Positions 14,304 through 24,789 of a DNA stretch of 47,445 bases are shown in pieces. The translations under genes and the position numbers were made by a program. Each line of letters opens with the position of its first letter. Within the stretch, counting starts at the first letter, position 1. The stretch spans positions 1 through 47,445 of the forward strand of contig OMWN01000079.1 in NCBI GenBank assembly GCA_900314765.1. The letters are read 5' to 3'. Below the pieces are notes generated by a model. That model was not told where the DNA came from, ran no database searches, and saw nothing but the letters and a program-made list of their open reading frames with translations. Source of the stretch: an uncultured Selenomonadales bacterium. Its GTDB lineage: Bacteria; Bacillota; Negativicutes; Selenomonadales; Selenomonadaceae.

Positions 14304-16367
14304 GTGATTTTTTATGATTTGCGTATTGGTTACAAATGCGAAGCAGAAAAGGACGCGGAAAAAAAGCATGCGCGCGGCAGGGAGCATGAGCATGACCACA
14401 TGGAGCGCGACATAAGAAGCGTGAATGAGGCAATCAATGGTCGCCGCTCTGAAAAATGTGATTTCTACGCGTATGCGTATGACGCGACGGAGTCGGCGGT
14501 GTCGTTTGCGTATGGCTATGAGCCGAAGAAGATGGCGCGCGATGGCGCCATAAAGAAAATCACGGACGCGCTGTCGAGGGAGTTCAAAAAGGCGGAGTAC
14601 AGCGTCGCCTCTTTTGATGAGATTACGGCTGAGAGATTTTCGGATTTGCTCGCGCTCATGGAGGAGCGAGACATGGCGCCTTTCCGCAGCCATCGCGTGA
14701 GCCGCATGCTCGACATGGATTATTTTGATGCGTCGTCGTTCAGCGTGAGCGAGGAGACGATGGACGAGGCGCCGCTCTCGCGCGAGGAGGCCATCGTCGA
14801 GGCGCGTCGGCTGATGTGCGACGACTCGATGACGGAGGAGCTCGAGCGCATCTACTCCGATGAGAATGTCCACGAATTTTTTGGTCATCCCGTCCATTAC
14901 AGGATCGTGTGCGGCCATCGCGAGACGGGGCTTCTCATGGCGAAGCTCATCATCAGGGCGCTGTATACGAACGGCAGGCTCATCGGCACGAGGCTGTCGC
15001 GCATATACGACATCGAGGAAGGCTTCTACGATGAGGACACGGAAACGGTTTTCGAGAAATCGTCGGGCGCCTCTTTGATGATTGAGCTTCAGGGCACGCC
15101 GGGCGAGCATGGCAATTTCGCGTCGAGCTACGAAGGCATCATTAATCTTTTTTCCAATTTAATAAAGAAAACGAGCGACTACACGCTGTTCTTTCTCGTG
15201 GAGAACACGGAGCAGCCGGGCTTTGGTCCAGCGTTCTGCGAGAAAATAAACGACACCGTGAATTTCATAGAGCTCAGAGAGGGCGGCGGCTCGCGCGACG
15301 AGGCAACGGCCTATCTGAAAAAGCTTATTGGCAAATCGAAGATGGCAAGCCTCGGCGACGAAGGCGCGGAGAAATATCTGCCGCAAGGCAGGAAAACGTA
15401 TCGCCCGTATGAGGTCTATGAGGCGTACGAGGCATGGGAACGCGACGCGCTGCGCGAGAGAGCGTACAAGGCGTATCGAAAAATCGAGCTCGTGAAGCCG
15501 AAGAAAAAGGATGAGAGGAGCAAGCCGTATGAGAGGCTTCAGAAAATGGTCGGCCTCACGGAAGTGAAGAGCATAATCGACAGCATCGTCGCGACGAGCA
15601 AAGTTGACAAGCTCCGTGAAAAGCTTGGCGTGGACTGCGAGCCTAAGTCACTGCACATGGTGTTCACGGGCAACCCGGGCAGCGCGAAGACGACGGTCGC
15701 GCGTCTGCTCGGAAAAATACTGAGGGATGAGGGCGTTCTCGAGAGTGGCAGATTTGTCGAGTGTGGCCGTCAGGACCTCATAGCGAAGTACGTTGGCTGG
15801 ACGGCGAAGGCGGTCGAGAGAAAATTTCGTGAGGCAATGGGCGGCGTGCTCTTCATCGATGAGGCGTACTCGCTCGTCGATGACAGTCACTCATTCGGCG
15901 ACGAGGCCATAAACACCATCGTGCAGCAGATGGAAAACATGCGCGGCAAGGTCGCAGTCATATTCGCGGGCTATCCCGGCAAGATGAAGGAATTTCTGAG
16001 CAAAAATGAAGGCTTGAGGAGCCGCATCGCCTTCCATGTAAATTTCCCCGACTACACGGCTGATGAGATGACAGAAATTTTGAAGCTACTCGCCAACGAA
16101 AGAGAATATGAAATGGACGACGAGGCCGCGCAGAAATGTCACGAAATTTTTGCGCAGGCAGTGCATCAAAAAGATTTTGGCAACGGCCGATTTGCGAGAA
16201 ATCTTCTTGAGCGTGCGGTCATGAGGCAGTCAAAGCGCATCAGCGAGATGAACAATGCAAAGAGCCTCGCGAGGGCGGACCTCATGAGGCTTACGGCGGA
16301 CGATTTCGAAATCACCGCGCCGATGAAGACAGTCAAAAAGAATAAAATTGGATTCGCTGTTGAATGA
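14304..16367 (+). CDS. AAA+ ATPase of the CbbX/SpoVK-like group with a divergent N-terminal half
   Basis: The 687-residue product has a C-terminal AAA+ domain (about 425-680): Walker A GNPGSAKT at 456-463 (the group usually has TGK where SAK stands), Walker B VLFIDEAYSL with D519 and E520, sensor-1 VIFAGY, and LRSR with R572 and R574 as candidate arginine fingers. Residues 1-50 are rich in Lys, Glu and His. Residues about 198-330 look like a degenerate AAA core: YRIVCGHRETGLLMAKLI in place of a P-loop, LMIELQG in place of Walker B, then LFFLVEN. I chose GTG 14304 because AGAGGGTG precedes it; an upstream in-frame GTG at 14247 lies before a TATAAT at 14270-14275. Substrate unknown. Confidence 0.85.
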   Translation: MIFYDLRIGYKCEAEKDAEKKHARGREHEHDHMERDIRSVNEAINGRRSEKCDFYAYAYDATESAVSFAYGYEPKKMARDGAIKKITDALSREFKKAEYSVASFDEITAERFSDLLALMEERDMAPFRSHRVSRMLDMDYFDASSFSVSEETMDEAPLSREEAIVEARRLMCDDSMTEELERIYSDENVHEFFGHPVHYRIVCGHRETGLLMAKLIIRALYTNGRLIGTRLSRIYDIEEGFYDEDTETVFEKSSGASLMIELQGTPGEHGNFASSYEGIINLFSNLIKKTSDYTLFFLVENTEQPGFGPAFCEKINDTVNFIELREGGGSRDEATAYLKKLIGKSKMASLGDEGAEKYLPQGRKTYRPYEVYEAYEAWERDALRERAYKAYRKIELVKPKKKDERSKPYERLQKMVGLTEVKSIIDSIVATSKVDKLREKLGVDCEPKSLHMVFTGNPGSAKTTVARLLGKILRDEGVLESGRFVECGRQDLIAKYVGWTAKAVERKFREAMGGVLFIDEAYSLVDDSHSFGDEAINTIVQQMENMRGKVAVIFAGYPGKMKEFLSKNEGLRSRIAFHVNFPDYTADEMTEILKLLANEREYEMDDEAAQKCHEIFAQAVHQKDFGNGRFARNLLERAVMRQSKRISEMNNAKSLARADLMRLTADDFEITAPMKTVKKNKIGFAVE

Positions 16368-16375
16368 TTTTGCGG

Positions 16376-16400
16376 CCAGCCTTCGGGCTGGTCATTTTTT
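16376..16400 (+). terminator. Terminator after the AAA+ gene
   Basis: CCAGCC/GGCTGG (16376-16381 with 16386-16391) closes a stable TTCG tetraloop and is followed by a run of six T residues. It separates the AAA+ gene from the str operon. Confidence 0.9.
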
Positions 16401-16639
16401 ATGGAAATAATTTGAGCAACGAGAGCAAAATTTACGTCAAAAATCAAATTTTAATTTTGTAAGACTATAGTCCAATTTTTTAGTAAAGTTGCCATCAAAT
16501 TGTCAGATAATGAAGAGGTTTTGTTTACAAATGGGAAGTTTTTGAATAAAAAGCAGGACTTTAGTCTAAATTTTTATGTCCAAAATTTGATGATGAAACA
16601 CGCGGGCGCGTGTACATGAGAAACGGCGAAAAATAAGTG
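16401..16639 (+). promoter_or_regulatory. AT-rich upstream region of the str operon with paired palindromes
   Basis: This gap holds no gene. It contains GACTATAGTC (a perfect 10-bp palindrome, 16463-16472) and the related GACTTTAGTC (16557-16566), whose centres are 94 bp apart. A 16-bp inverted repeat, ACACGCG-GG-CGCGTGT (16598-16613), lies 27 bp before the -35 box. These could be operators or UP-like elements; nothing else is recognisable. Confidence 0.45.
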
Positions 16640-16668
16640 TTGACAACGATTTTTGCGAGTGCTAATAT
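16640..16668 (+). promoter_or_regulatory. Strong sigma-A promoter of the str operon
   Basis: A perfect TTGACA (16640-16645), a 17-bp spacer and TAATAT (16663-16668). It is the best promoter match I saw in the window and would start transcripts near 16675, about 80 nt before the L7Ae-like gene. Confidence 0.88.
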
Positions 16669-16754
16669 ATAGAAGTGCCGCACGACGGGACGAGAATGCT
16701 CAAAGCCTTATGTGACGCGGCATGTGGGGACTTAGGCACTTGGGAGTGACAGAT

Positions 16755-17003
16755 TTGACGCTTGAAAATTTATCTAAGATGCACCACGTTGCAGGCATGA
16801 AGCAAGTGAAAAAAGTGATTGCCCGCGGCGACGCAGCTTGTGTTTTCATAGCAGATGACGCTGATGAGGCAGTGACAGAGGAAATGAAGTCGCTGTGCCA
16901 GTCAAATGATGTCGAAACGGTCGAAAACGTCACGATGGCAGAAATCGGAAGGGCGTCAGGCATCGATGTCGGCTCAGCGGTTGCAGCGGTATTAAAGTCC
17001 TGA
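16755..17003 (+). CDS. L7Ae/L30e/S12e/Gadd45 family ribosomal-associated protein
   Basis: The 82-residue product is the small kink-turn RNA-binding protein found just before rpsL in many Bacillota (YbxF/RplGB-like). Family features seen: MTLENLSKMHHVAGMKQVKKVI at the start, VFIADDADEAV, the ETVENVTMAEIGRASGIDVGSAVAAVL C-terminus. Start TTG 16755 has GGGAG 8 bp upstream and matches the family start. In-frame GTG 16746 and ATG 16722 are alternatives with weaker ribosome-binding sites. It is the first gene of the str operon and may bind a kink-turn in ribosomal RNA or in its own mRNA; that is inference. Confidence 0.88.
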   Translation: MTLENLSKMHHVAGMKQVKKVIARGDAACVFIADDADEAVTEEMKSLCQSNDVETVENVTMAEIGRASGIDVGSAVAAVLKS

Positions 17004-17101
17004 ATCACCTAGTTAAAAATCTTTGCTTCATATCATATAGGGTGTGGGCGAGGGTTTTAATAAATCATGAATAATCGATGTGAAGGAAGGAGGTGTAGGT
17101 T

Positions 17102-17976
<875 letters not shown>

Positions 17977-18069
17977 TCAGCGGGCACGTCCCGCTGCGGC
18001 GTGAATGCGGCAAGGGATGATGCCTTTGCGGTTTAGAAGATTTTTAGAGAAACAAGGAGAGAAAAGATA

Positions 18070-20148
18070 GTGGGCAGAGAGTTTTCACTCGAAAAAACTC
18101 GTAATATTGGTATCATGGCACACATCGATGCCGGCAAGACGACGACCACTGAGCGCATTCTCTTTTACACGGGCGTCAACCACAAAATCGGCGAGGTTCA
18201 TGATGGAGCCGCGACGATGGACTGGATGGCACAGGAGCAGGAGCGCGGCATAACGATTACGTCCGCTGCGACGACCTGCCACTGGAAGGGCTATCGCATC
18301 AACATCATTGATACGCCAGGCCACGTGGACTTTACTGTTGAAGTCGAGAGATCGCTCCGCGTGCTCGACGGTGCCATCGCGGTGCTCACGGCACGCGGCG
18401 GCGTCGAGCCACAGACCGAGACGGTCTGGCGCCAGGCAGAGAACTACCACGTTCCTCGCATGGCGTATGTCAACAAGATGGACGCCACGGGCGCAGATTT
18501 CTTCAACGTCCTCAAGATGATGAAGGAGCGCCTCAATGCAAATCCTGTTGCAGTCCAGATCCCAATCGGCGTCGAGGACACGTTCGTCGGCGTTGTCGAC
18601 CTCATAAAGATGGATGCCATCATTTATGAAGATGATCTCGGAAAGGTCAGCGACGAGGTTGCCATACCTGATGACCTCAAAGATGTTGCTGAGGAGTATC
18701 ATGAGAAGCTCCTCGAGGCTGTCGCTGAGTCCGACGATGAGCTCATGGAGAAATATCTCGGCGGCGAGGAGCTGACCGAGGAGGAGATAAAGAAGGCCAT
18801 CCGCAAGGCGACAATCGCCTGCAAGATGTGCCCTGTCACCTGCGGCTCGTCCTACAAGAACAAGGGCGTACAGCCAATGATCGACGCTGTCGTCGACTAC
18901 ATGCCGTCGCCAGTCGATATTCCGCCAATCAAGGGCGTCAACCCTGAGACGGGTGAGGAAGATCACAGGCCGTCGAGCGACTCCGAGCCGTTCTCGGCGC
19001 TTGCGTTCAAGATCATGGCTGACCCGTATGTCGGCAAGCTCGCGTTCTTCCGCGTATACTCGGGCACGCTCGATGCGGGTTCTTATGTGTACAACTCGAC
19101 GAAGAACAAGAAGGAGCGCCTCGGCCGTATCCTTCAGATGCATGCAAATCATCGCGCTGAGATTCAGAAGGTTTACAGCGGCGACATCGCTGCGGCCGTC
19201 GGCCTCAAAGACACGACGACGGGCGACACGCTCTGCGATGAGGAGCATCCAATCATCCTCGAGTCGATGGTGTTCCCAGACCCAGTTATCTCGGTCGCTG
19301 TCGAGCCAAAGACGAAGGACGATCAGGAGAAGATGGCAATCGCTCTCCAGCGTCTCGCTGAGGAAGACCCGACGTTCCGCGTTCGCACGGACGCTGAAAC
19401 GGGCCAGACGATCATCAGCGGCATGGGCGAGCTTCATCTTGAAATCATCGTCGACAGAATGCTGCGCGAGTTCAAGGTCGACTGCGAAGTCGGCAATCCG
19501 CAGGTTGCTTACCGCGAGACCATCAGAAAGACGGTCGAGGCGGAAGGCAAGTTCGTCCGTCAGACGGGCGGCCATGGCCAGTACGGTCATTGCTGGCTGC
19601 GTCTCGAGCCGCAGGAAGCCGGTCAGGGCTTCGCGTTCGAGAACAAAGTCGTCGGCGGCGCGATACCGAAGGAATTCATCAACCCAATCGAGGCAGGCGT
19701 CAAAGAAGCAATGGAGACCGGCGTTGTCGCTGGGTACCCGATGGTCGACATCAAGGCTACCGTCTACGACGGCTCCTACCATGAAGTTGACTCCTCGGAA
19801 ATGGCGTTCAAGATTGCGGGCTCGATGGCTTTCAAGGCGGGCGCAGAGAAAGCAAACCCGGTTCTGCTCGAGCCTTATGTCAAGGTCGAGGTCACGGTGC
19901 CGGAGGACTACATGGGCGATGTCATCGGCGATCTCAATTCTCGCCGTGGCCGCATAGAGGGCATGGAGCCGAGAAACGGACTTCAGGTCATCGATGCGAT
20001 GGTTCCGCTCGGGGAAATGTTCGGATACGCAACGGATCTTCGCTCGAAGACGCAGGGCCGTGGAACTTATTCCATGGAGGTCGCGTACTACGACGAGGTT
20101 CCTAAGAATATATCAGATGCCATTGTGGCAAAGAACAAAGGCGAATAA
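18070..20148 (+). CDS. fusA: Elongation factor G
   Basis: EF-G is the GTPase that drives translocation. The 692-residue product has G1 [12 protein letters not shown], switch [19 protein letters not shown] and G4 [10 protein letters not shown], then domains II-V with the domain IV tip segment [18 protein letters not shown]. Start GTG at 18070 follows AAGGAGAG. It is the third ribosomal-class gene of the str operon. Confidence 0.99.
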   Translation: MGREFSLEKTRNIGIMAHIDAGKTTTTERILFYTGVNHKIGEVHDGAATMDWMAQEQERGITITSAATTCHWKGYRINIIDTPGHVDFTVEVERSLRVLDGAIAVLTARGGVEPQTETVWRQAENYHVPRMAYVNKMDATGADFFNVLKMMKERLNANPVAVQIPIGVEDTFVGVVDLIKMDAIIYEDDLGKVSDEVAIPDDLKDVAEEYHEKLLEAVAESDDELMEKYLGGEELTEEEIKKAIRKATIACKMCPVTCGSSYKNKGVQPMIDAVVDYMPSPVDIPPIKGVNPETGEEDHRPSSDSEPFSALAFKIMADPYVGKLAFFRVYSGTLDAGSYVYNSTKNKKERLGRILQMHANHRAEIQKVYSGDIAAAVGLKDTTTGDTLCDEEHPIILESMVFPDPVISVAVEPKTKDDQEKMAIALQRLAEEDPTFRVRTDAETGQTIISGMGELHLEIIVDRMLREFKVDCEVGNPQVAYRETIRKTVEAEGKFVRQTGGHGQYGHCWLRLEPQEAGQGFAFENKVVGGAIPKEFINPIEAGVKEAMETGVVAGYPMVDIKATVYDGSYHEVDSSEMAFKIAGSMAFKAGAEKANPVLLEPYVKVEVTVPEDYMGDVIGDLNSRRGRIEGMEPRNGLQVIDAMVPLGEMFGYATDLRSKTQGRGTYSMEVAYYDEVPKNISDAIVAKNKGE

Positions 20149-20165
20149 GGGAGGAAAATTAAGAA

Positions 20166-21350
20166 ATGGCTAAACAGAAATTTGACAGAAGCAAACCGCA
20201 TGTCAACATTGGTACGATTGGTCACGTTGACCACGGCAAGACGACCCTCACGGCTGCAATCACGAAGGTCCTTTCCGAGAGAGGCGGCGCAGACTTCCTC
20301 GATTACAACATGATTGATAAGGCTCCAGAGGAGCGCGAGCGCGGCATCACGATCAACACCGCACACGTCGAGTATCAGACTGAGAAGCGTCACTATGCAC
20401 ACGTTGACTGCCCGGGCCATGCTGACTATGTCAAGAACATGATCACCGGTGCTGCTCAGATGGATGGCGCAATCCTCGTCGTCAGCGCTGCTGATGGCCC
20501 GATGCCTCAGACTCGTGAGCACATCCTGCTCGCTCGTCAGGTCGGCGTGCCAGCTATCGTCGTCTTCCTCAACAAAGTTGACCAGGTCGATGACCCGGAG
20601 CTCCTCGAGCTCGTCGAGATGGAGGTCCGTGATCTCCTCACTGAGTACGACTTCCCAGGCGACGATGTTCCAGTCGTCGCTGGCTCCGCACTCAAGGCTC
20701 TCGAGGGTGACCCAGAGCAGGAGAAGAAGATCCTCGAGCTCATGGACGCTGTCGATGAGTACATCCCAACGCCGACCCGCGACGTTGATAAGCCGTTCCT
20801 GATGCCAATAGAGGATGTCATGACGATTTCCGGCCGCGGCACTGTTGCTACGGGCCGTGTCGAGCGTGGCGTTCTGAAGCCAAATGACAGCGTTGAGATC
20901 GTCGGTATCCATGACACTCAGACGACTGTTGTCACGAGCATGGAGATGTTCCGCAAGACCCTCGATGAGGCTGTCGCAGGCGACAACATCGGTGCTCTTC
21001 TCCGCGGCATTGACCGTGACAAGGTCGAGCGTGGCCAGGTTCTCGCAAAGCCGGGCTCCATTCATCCACACACGAAGTTCAAGGCTCAGGTCTATGTCCT
21101 TACGAAGGAAGAGGGCGGCCGTCATACTCCGTTCTTCTCCAACTATCGCCCACAGTTCTACTTCCGCACGACGGATGTCACGGGCGTCATCACGCTTCCA
21201 GAGGGCACTGAGATGGTCATGCCTGGCGATAACGTCGAGATGAGCGTCGAGCTTATCACCCCAATCGCTATCGAGAAGGGTCTCCGCTTCGCTATCCGCG
21301 AGGGCGGTCACACGGTCGGCGCAGGCAGCGTCACTGAGATTGACGAATAA
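20166..21350 (+). CDS. tuf: Elongation factor Tu
   Basis: EF-Tu delivers aminoacyl-tRNA to the ribosome as a GTP complex. The 394-residue product shows [13 protein letters not shown], the [20 protein letters not shown] switch [22 protein letters not shown] and the C-terminal [15 protein letters not shown] at 20166 follows GGGAGG. Whether a second tuf copy exists cannot be judged from this window. A 333-bp structured gap follows. Confidence 0.99.
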   Translation: MAKQKFDRSKPHVNIGTIGHVDHGKTTLTAAITKVLSERGGADFLDYNMIDKAPEERERGITINTAHVEYQTEKRHYAHVDCPGHADYVKNMITGAAQMDGAILVVSAADGPMPQTREHILLARQVGVPAIVVFLNKVDQVDDPELLELVEMEVRDLLTEYDFPGDDVPVVAGSALKALEGDPEQEKKILELMDAVDEYIPTPTRDVDKPFLMPIEDVMTISGRGTVATGRVERGVLKPNDSVEIVGIHDTQTTVVTSMEMFRKTLDEAVAGDNIGALLRGIDRDKVERGQVLAKPGSIHPHTKFKAQVYVLTKEEGGRHTPFFSNYRPQFYFRTTDVTGVITLPEGTEMVMPGDNVEMSVELITPIAIEKGLRFAIREGGHTVGAGSVTEIDE

Positions 21351-21353
21351 TTC

Positions 21354-21483
21354 AAGGAAACGATGATTAATTAGGGTGGGAGTATTGACGAGAGATTTTT
21401 TCGTATAGCAAGGAGAGGCGAAGAAGCGTAGTGGTGCTACGCTGATGAGCATCGACGAAGATATACGGAAAAAGATCCGTCAA
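21354..21483 (+). repeat. Intergenic element with AAGGAAACGATGATTAA end and a large stem structure
   Basis: The motif at 21354-21370 recurs exactly at 38083-38099. It is followed by a near-continuous stem of about 18-20 pairs: TTGACG (21385-21390) with CGTCAA (21478-21483), then TTTTTTCGTATA (21396-21407) with TATACGGAAAAA (21462-21473, one G-T pair). Inside lies a 7-bp hairpin, AGCGTAG/CTACGCT (21425-21431 with 21437-21443). No coding capacity is seen. It may be a miniature mobile palindromic element or a structured leader for the S10 operon. Confidence 0.65.
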
Positions 21484-21516
21484 GACGACTGCTTGAAGTA
21501 AATAGGGTGTCATATA

Positions 21517-21626
21517 AAGGGCGGCGAATTCGTCGCCCTTATGTATGGCAACAAGCCTTGTTTATGAATAAAATATACAAAGCTTAAATGCGATGAAGCG
21601 GCAGATTGCTCGCCCATCGTGGCGAG
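21517..21626 (+). other. S10 operon leader hairpins
   Basis: A 10-bp hairpin with loop AATT spans 21517-21540 and lacks a following T-run. A second, CTCGCC/GGCGAG, is at 21609-21614 with 21621-21626, about 58 bp before the rpsJ start. AT-rich DNA between them (21556-21585) contains -10-like TAAAAT and TATACA, but no convincing -35 was found. This may be an untranslated leader used in autogenous control of the S10 operon; that is not shown by the sequence. Confidence 0.4.
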
Positions 21627-21683
21627 GGAACTGGCGCTGAGAATTGTCGGGGCCATGAGTTCCGGCGTAAGGAGGAAAACATT

Positions 21684-21995
21684 TTGTCCAAGAGTCAGAA
21701 AATCAGGATTCGTTTGAAGGCATACGATCACACTGCACTCGATCAGAGCGCTGTGAAAATCGTCGAGACTGCAAAGCGCACAGGTGCTATCGTCTCTGGC
21801 CCGATTCCGCTTCCGACAGAGAGAAACATCTACACTATCCTGCGTTCCCCACATGTCAACAAGGACTCGCGCGAGCAGTTCGAGATGAGGACCCACAAGC
21901 GCCTCATCGACATAATGCAGCCGTCGAACAAGACGGTCGACGCGCTGATGCACCTTGACCTGCCAGCGGGCGTGGACATTGAGATGAAGCTCTGA
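21684..21995 (+). CDS. rpsJ: Small subunit ribosomal protein S10
   Basis: The 103-residue product begins [15 protein letters not shown] and contains the [30 protein letters not shown] core that contacts 16S rRNA; the protein also serves in NusB-dependent antitermination. Start TTG 21684 follows GGAGG; upstream in-frame sequence back to 21606 is not family-like. It is the first gene of the S10 block. Confidence 0.98.
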   Translation: MSKSQKIRIRLKAYDHTALDQSAVKIVETAKRTGAIVSGPIPLPTERNIYTILRSPHVNKDSREQFEMRTHKRLIDIMQPSNKTVDALMHLDLPAGVDIEMKL

Positions 21996-22009
21996 TAGGA
22001 GGTGGAAAT

Positions 22010-22654
22010 ATGTCAAAAGCATTACTTGGAAGAAAACTTGGCATGACACAGATTTTCACCGAAGAGGGCAAGCTCATCCCTGTGACGGTCATTGAGTCCG
22101 GCAAGAACGTCGTGATTCAGAACAAGACCGAGGATGTCGACGGCTACAACGCTGTGCAGCTCGGCTTTGGTGATATTAAGGAAAAACATTTGACGAAGCC
22201 TCTCAAGGGCCAGTTCAAAAAAGCTGGCGTCGATGCTGTGAAGCTCGTTCGCGAATTCCGCCTGAAGGATAAGTCCGAATTCAAAGTCGGCGATGTCCTC
22301 GGCGTTGACACGTTCGCAGCAGGCGACCTCGTTGACGTGACCGGCACGTCAAAGGGCAAAGGCTTCGCGGGCACGATAAAGCGTCACGGCTTTGCGCGTG
22401 GCCCAATGGGACATGGCTCGAAATCACATCGTGAGCCGGGCTCGACTGGCGCCATGATATCTGGTCCAGGCGGACGCGTGCTCAAAGGCAAGAAGCTCCC
22501 AGGCCACATGGGCCATGAGCGTGTCACGGTGCAGCGCCTCACAGTCGTGAGGGTCGATGCTGACCGCAACATCATCCTTGTCAAGGGTGCAATCCCAGGC
22601 CCAAAGAAGGGCTTCGTAATGATAAAATCAACGGTTAAGCCGAATTTAAAATAA
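22010..22654 (+). CDS. rplC: Large subunit ribosomal protein L3
   Basis: The 214-residue product begins [14 protein letters not shown] and contains the conserved [15 protein letters not shown] loop that reaches toward the peptidyl transferase centre, with the Gln/methylation region nearby. ATG 22010 follows GGAGGTG. Confidence 0.99.
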   Translation: MSKALLGRKLGMTQIFTEEGKLIPVTVIESGKNVVIQNKTEDVDGYNAVQLGFGDIKEKHLTKPLKGQFKKAGVDAVKLVREFRLKDKSEFKVGDVLGVDTFAAGDLVDVTGTSKGKGFAGTIKRHGFARGPMGHGSKSHREPGSTGAMISGPGGRVLKGKKLPGHMGHERVTVQRLTVVRVDADRNIILVKGAIPGPKKGFVMIKSTVKPNLK

Positions 22655-22677
22655 TTGGAAGGAGGAAAAGCTAGATT

Positions 22678-23301
22678 ATGCCTAATGTAGCAGTTTATGA
22701 TATCGCTCACAATCAGGTAGGCGATATTGATCTTAATGAAGATGTTTTTGGCGTTGAAGTGAATGGCCCCCTCCTTCATCAGGCGGTTGTCATGCAGCTC
22801 GCCTCGCAGCGTCTCGGAACTCATTCGACGAAGACGCGCGCGATGGTTCGCGGCGGCGGAAAGAAGCCTTGGAAGCAGAAGGGCACCGGTCATGCGAGAA
22901 GCGGCTCACGTCGTTCCCCAGTGTGGGTCGGCGGCGGCATCACGTTTGGTCCGCATCCACGCTCCTATGCTTTCAGCATGCCTAAGAAGCAGCGCCGTCT
23001 CGCGATAAAGTGCGCTCTCTCCGACAAGGTGCAGAGCGGAGATTTCCTCGTCCTTGACGCCATCGATTTCGATGCCCCAAAGACGAAAAATGTTGTCAAG
23101 ATGCTGAAAGACTTCGGCGTAGACTCCAAGGCGCTCATCATCACGGCTGAGGCCAAGGAGAACGTCGAGAAGTCAGCGAGGAACATCCAGGGCGTCAAGG
23201 CCATAAACACGACGGGCCTCAACGTCATCGATATCCTGCACCATGACAAGCTTTTCATAACGAAGGACGCTATTGCCCGCATTGAGGAGGTGCTTGCGTG
23301 A
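22678..23301 (+). CDS. rplD: Large subunit ribosomal protein L4
   Basis: The 207-residue product has the typical extended loop ([32 protein letters not shown], about residues 44-75) that lines the exit tunnel and where macrolide-resistance changes can occur. In gammaproteobacteria L4 regulates its own operon; this is not established here. The stop overlaps the rplW start. Confidence 0.99.
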   Translation: MPNVAVYDIAHNQVGDIDLNEDVFGVEVNGPLLHQAVVMQLASQRLGTHSTKTRAMVRGGGKKPWKQKGTGHARSGSRRSPVWVGGGITFGPHPRSYAFSMPKKQRRLAIKCALSDKVQSGDFLVLDAIDFDAPKTKNVVKMLKDFGVDSKALIITAEAKENVEKSARNIQGVKAINTTGLNVIDILHHDKLFITKDAIARIEEVLA

Positions 23302-23582
23302 TGGAGTCACGTGATGTCCTGATCCGCCCATGGATCACAGAGAAAGCCACTGCCTTGATGGAAGAAGGCAAGTACACCTTCCAGGTCGCCAAGAAAGCCA
23401 ACAAGATCGAGATAGCGAAAGCAGTCTCAGAGATTTTCGGCGTCAAGGTTGTTTCAGTCAATACGATGAACCTGCCTGGCAAGGTAAAGAGAGTCGGCCG
23501 CAGCTACGGCAAGCGCCCAGACTACAAGAAAGCAATCGTGAAGCTCGCCCCGGGCGAGACAATTCAGTTCTTTGAGGGCTGA
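23301..23582 (+). CDS. rplW: Large subunit ribosomal protein L23
   Basis: The 93-residue product ([16 protein letters not shown]) sits at the tunnel exit and is the docking site for trigger factor and SRP. ATG 23301 overlaps the rplD stop by one base; GTG 23298, overlapping by four, is an equally coupled alternative one codon longer. The ribosome-binding site is GGAGG at 23286-23290. Confidence 0.97.
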   Translation: MESRDVLIRPWITEKATALMEEGKYTFQVAKKANKIEIAKAVSEIFGVKVVSVNTMNLPGKVKRVGRSYGKRPDYKKAIVKLAPGETIQFFEG

Positions 23583-23602
23583 TGAAAAGGAGGGAAATCT
23601 AA

Positions 23603-24427
23603 GTGGCAATCAAGAGCTTTAAACCATATTCACCTGGCCGTCGCTTCATGACAGTTTCCTCCTTCGAGGAGCTCACGACGGACAAGCCTGAAAAATCACT
23701 CGTCACGCGTCTCAAGAAGCATGGCGGCAGAAACAATCAGGGACGTCTCTCCGTACGCCACAAAGGCGGCGGACACAAGCGTCTTTATCGTATAATAGAT
23801 TTCAAGCGCAACAAGGACGGCATGAAGGCCGAGGTCAAGACCATAGAGTATGATCCAAACCGCAGCGCTCGCATCGCTCTCGTCCAGTACGAGGACGGCG
23901 AGAAACGCTACATCCTCGCGCCGAACGGCCTCAAGGTCGGCATGCAGATTGAGTCTGGCTCGCAGGCTGACATAAAGGTCGGCAACACGCTTCCAATCGC
24001 TGACATCCCGGTCGGCACGATGATCCACAATGTCGAGCTCAAGATCGGCAAGGGCGCACAGCTCGTTCGCTCCGCGGGCGCAGGCGCACAGCTCATGGCA
24101 AAGGAAGGCAGCTACGCACTTCTCCGCATGCCGAGCGGTGAGCTCCGCAAGGTGCACATCAACTGCCGTGCAACCATCGGCGAGGTCGGAAACCTCGAGC
24201 ATGAGAACATCACGATCGGCAAGGCTGGCCGCAGCCGTTGGCTCGGCATCCGCCCATCGGTCCGCGGTGTTGCGATGAACCCGAACGACCATCCACACGG
24301 CGGCGGCGAAGGCAGAAGCCCAGTCGGCAGAAAGCATCCAGTCACGAAGTGGGGCAAGATCGCCATCGGCGGCAAAACGCGTCACAAGAAGCCATCCGAC
24401 AAGTTCATTGTCAGAAGGCGCAAGTAA
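23603..24427 (+). CDS. rplB: Large subunit ribosomal protein L2
   Basis: The 274-residue product shows the conserved RNA-binding regions and the C-terminal [17 protein letters not shown] segment with the essential histidine near the peptidyl transferase centre. Start GTG 23603 follows AAGGAGGG. Confidence 0.99.
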   Translation: MAIKSFKPYSPGRRFMTVSSFEELTTDKPEKSLVTRLKKHGGRNNQGRLSVRHKGGGHKRLYRIIDFKRNKDGMKAEVKTIEYDPNRSARIALVQYEDGEKRYILAPNGLKVGMQIESGSQADIKVGNTLPIADIPVGTMIHNVELKIGKGAQLVRSAGAGAQLMAKEGSYALLRMPSGELRKVHINCRATIGEVGNLEHENITIGKAGRSRWLGIRPSVRGVAMNPNDHPHGGGEGRSPVGRKHPVTKWGKIAIGGKTRHKKPSDKFIVRRRK

Positions 24428-24467
24428 TCGCCATTTTCATGTATACTGCGGCGATAGCGTATTCGCT
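24427..24467 (+). other. Two hairpins between rplB and rpsS
   Basis: ATCGCC/GGCGAT (24427-24432 with 24450-24455) is followed immediately by AGCG-TATT-CGCT (24456-24467). The first arm begins at the last base of rplB, and the second hairpin ends about 7 bp before the rpsS ribosome-binding site. They may protect or process the message between the two genes; they are not terminators. Confidence 0.4.
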
Positions 24468-24487
24468 GCCTGAAAGGAGGATACATC

Positions 24488-24769
24488 TTGTCAAGATCTG
24501 TTAAGAAGGGGCCTTACGTGCAGGAGGCACTTTTGAATAAGATTGCGGCTCTGAACGAGAAGAATGAGAAGAAGGTCGTGAAGACCTGGTCGAGAAGCTC
24601 GACGATTCTTCCGGAGTTCGTGAGCCACACGATCGCGGTGCATGACGGCCGCAAGCACGTCCCTGTATACATCACTGAGGACATGGTTGGACACAAGCTC
24701 GGTGAGTTCGCGCCAACTCGTACTTTCAAGGGCCATTCCGGCTCTGAGAAAAAGACAGAGCTCAAATAA
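24488..24769 (+). CDS. rpsS: Small subunit ribosomal protein S19
   Basis: The 93-residue product has [15 protein letters not shown] and the [19 protein letters not shown]-terminal motif; it lies in the 30S head with S13. Start TTG 24488 follows AAAGGAGG. Confidence 0.98.
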   Translation: MSRSVKKGPYVQEALLNKIAALNEKNEKKVVKTWSRSSTILPEFVSHTIAVHDGRKHVPVYITEDMVGHKLGEFAPTRTFKGHSGSEKKTELK

Positions 24770-24789
24770 TTAGGAAAGGAGTAGCCCAC

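Noticed and set aside
18085-19782. 565-codon minus-strand open frame opposite fusA
   Set aside because: Antisense shadow of fusA with no recognisable motif or ribosome-binding site.
20088-21452. 454-codon minus-strand open frame opposite tuf
   Set aside because: Antisense to a complete tuf gene; composition follows from the strong codon bias of tuf on the other strand.
21441-21465. CTGATGAG ... CGAAGA resembling a hammerhead ribozyme core
   Set aside because: The second core element is GAAG rather than GAAA, and the bases between do not form stem II. The surrounding pairing is explained by the larger cruciform structure.
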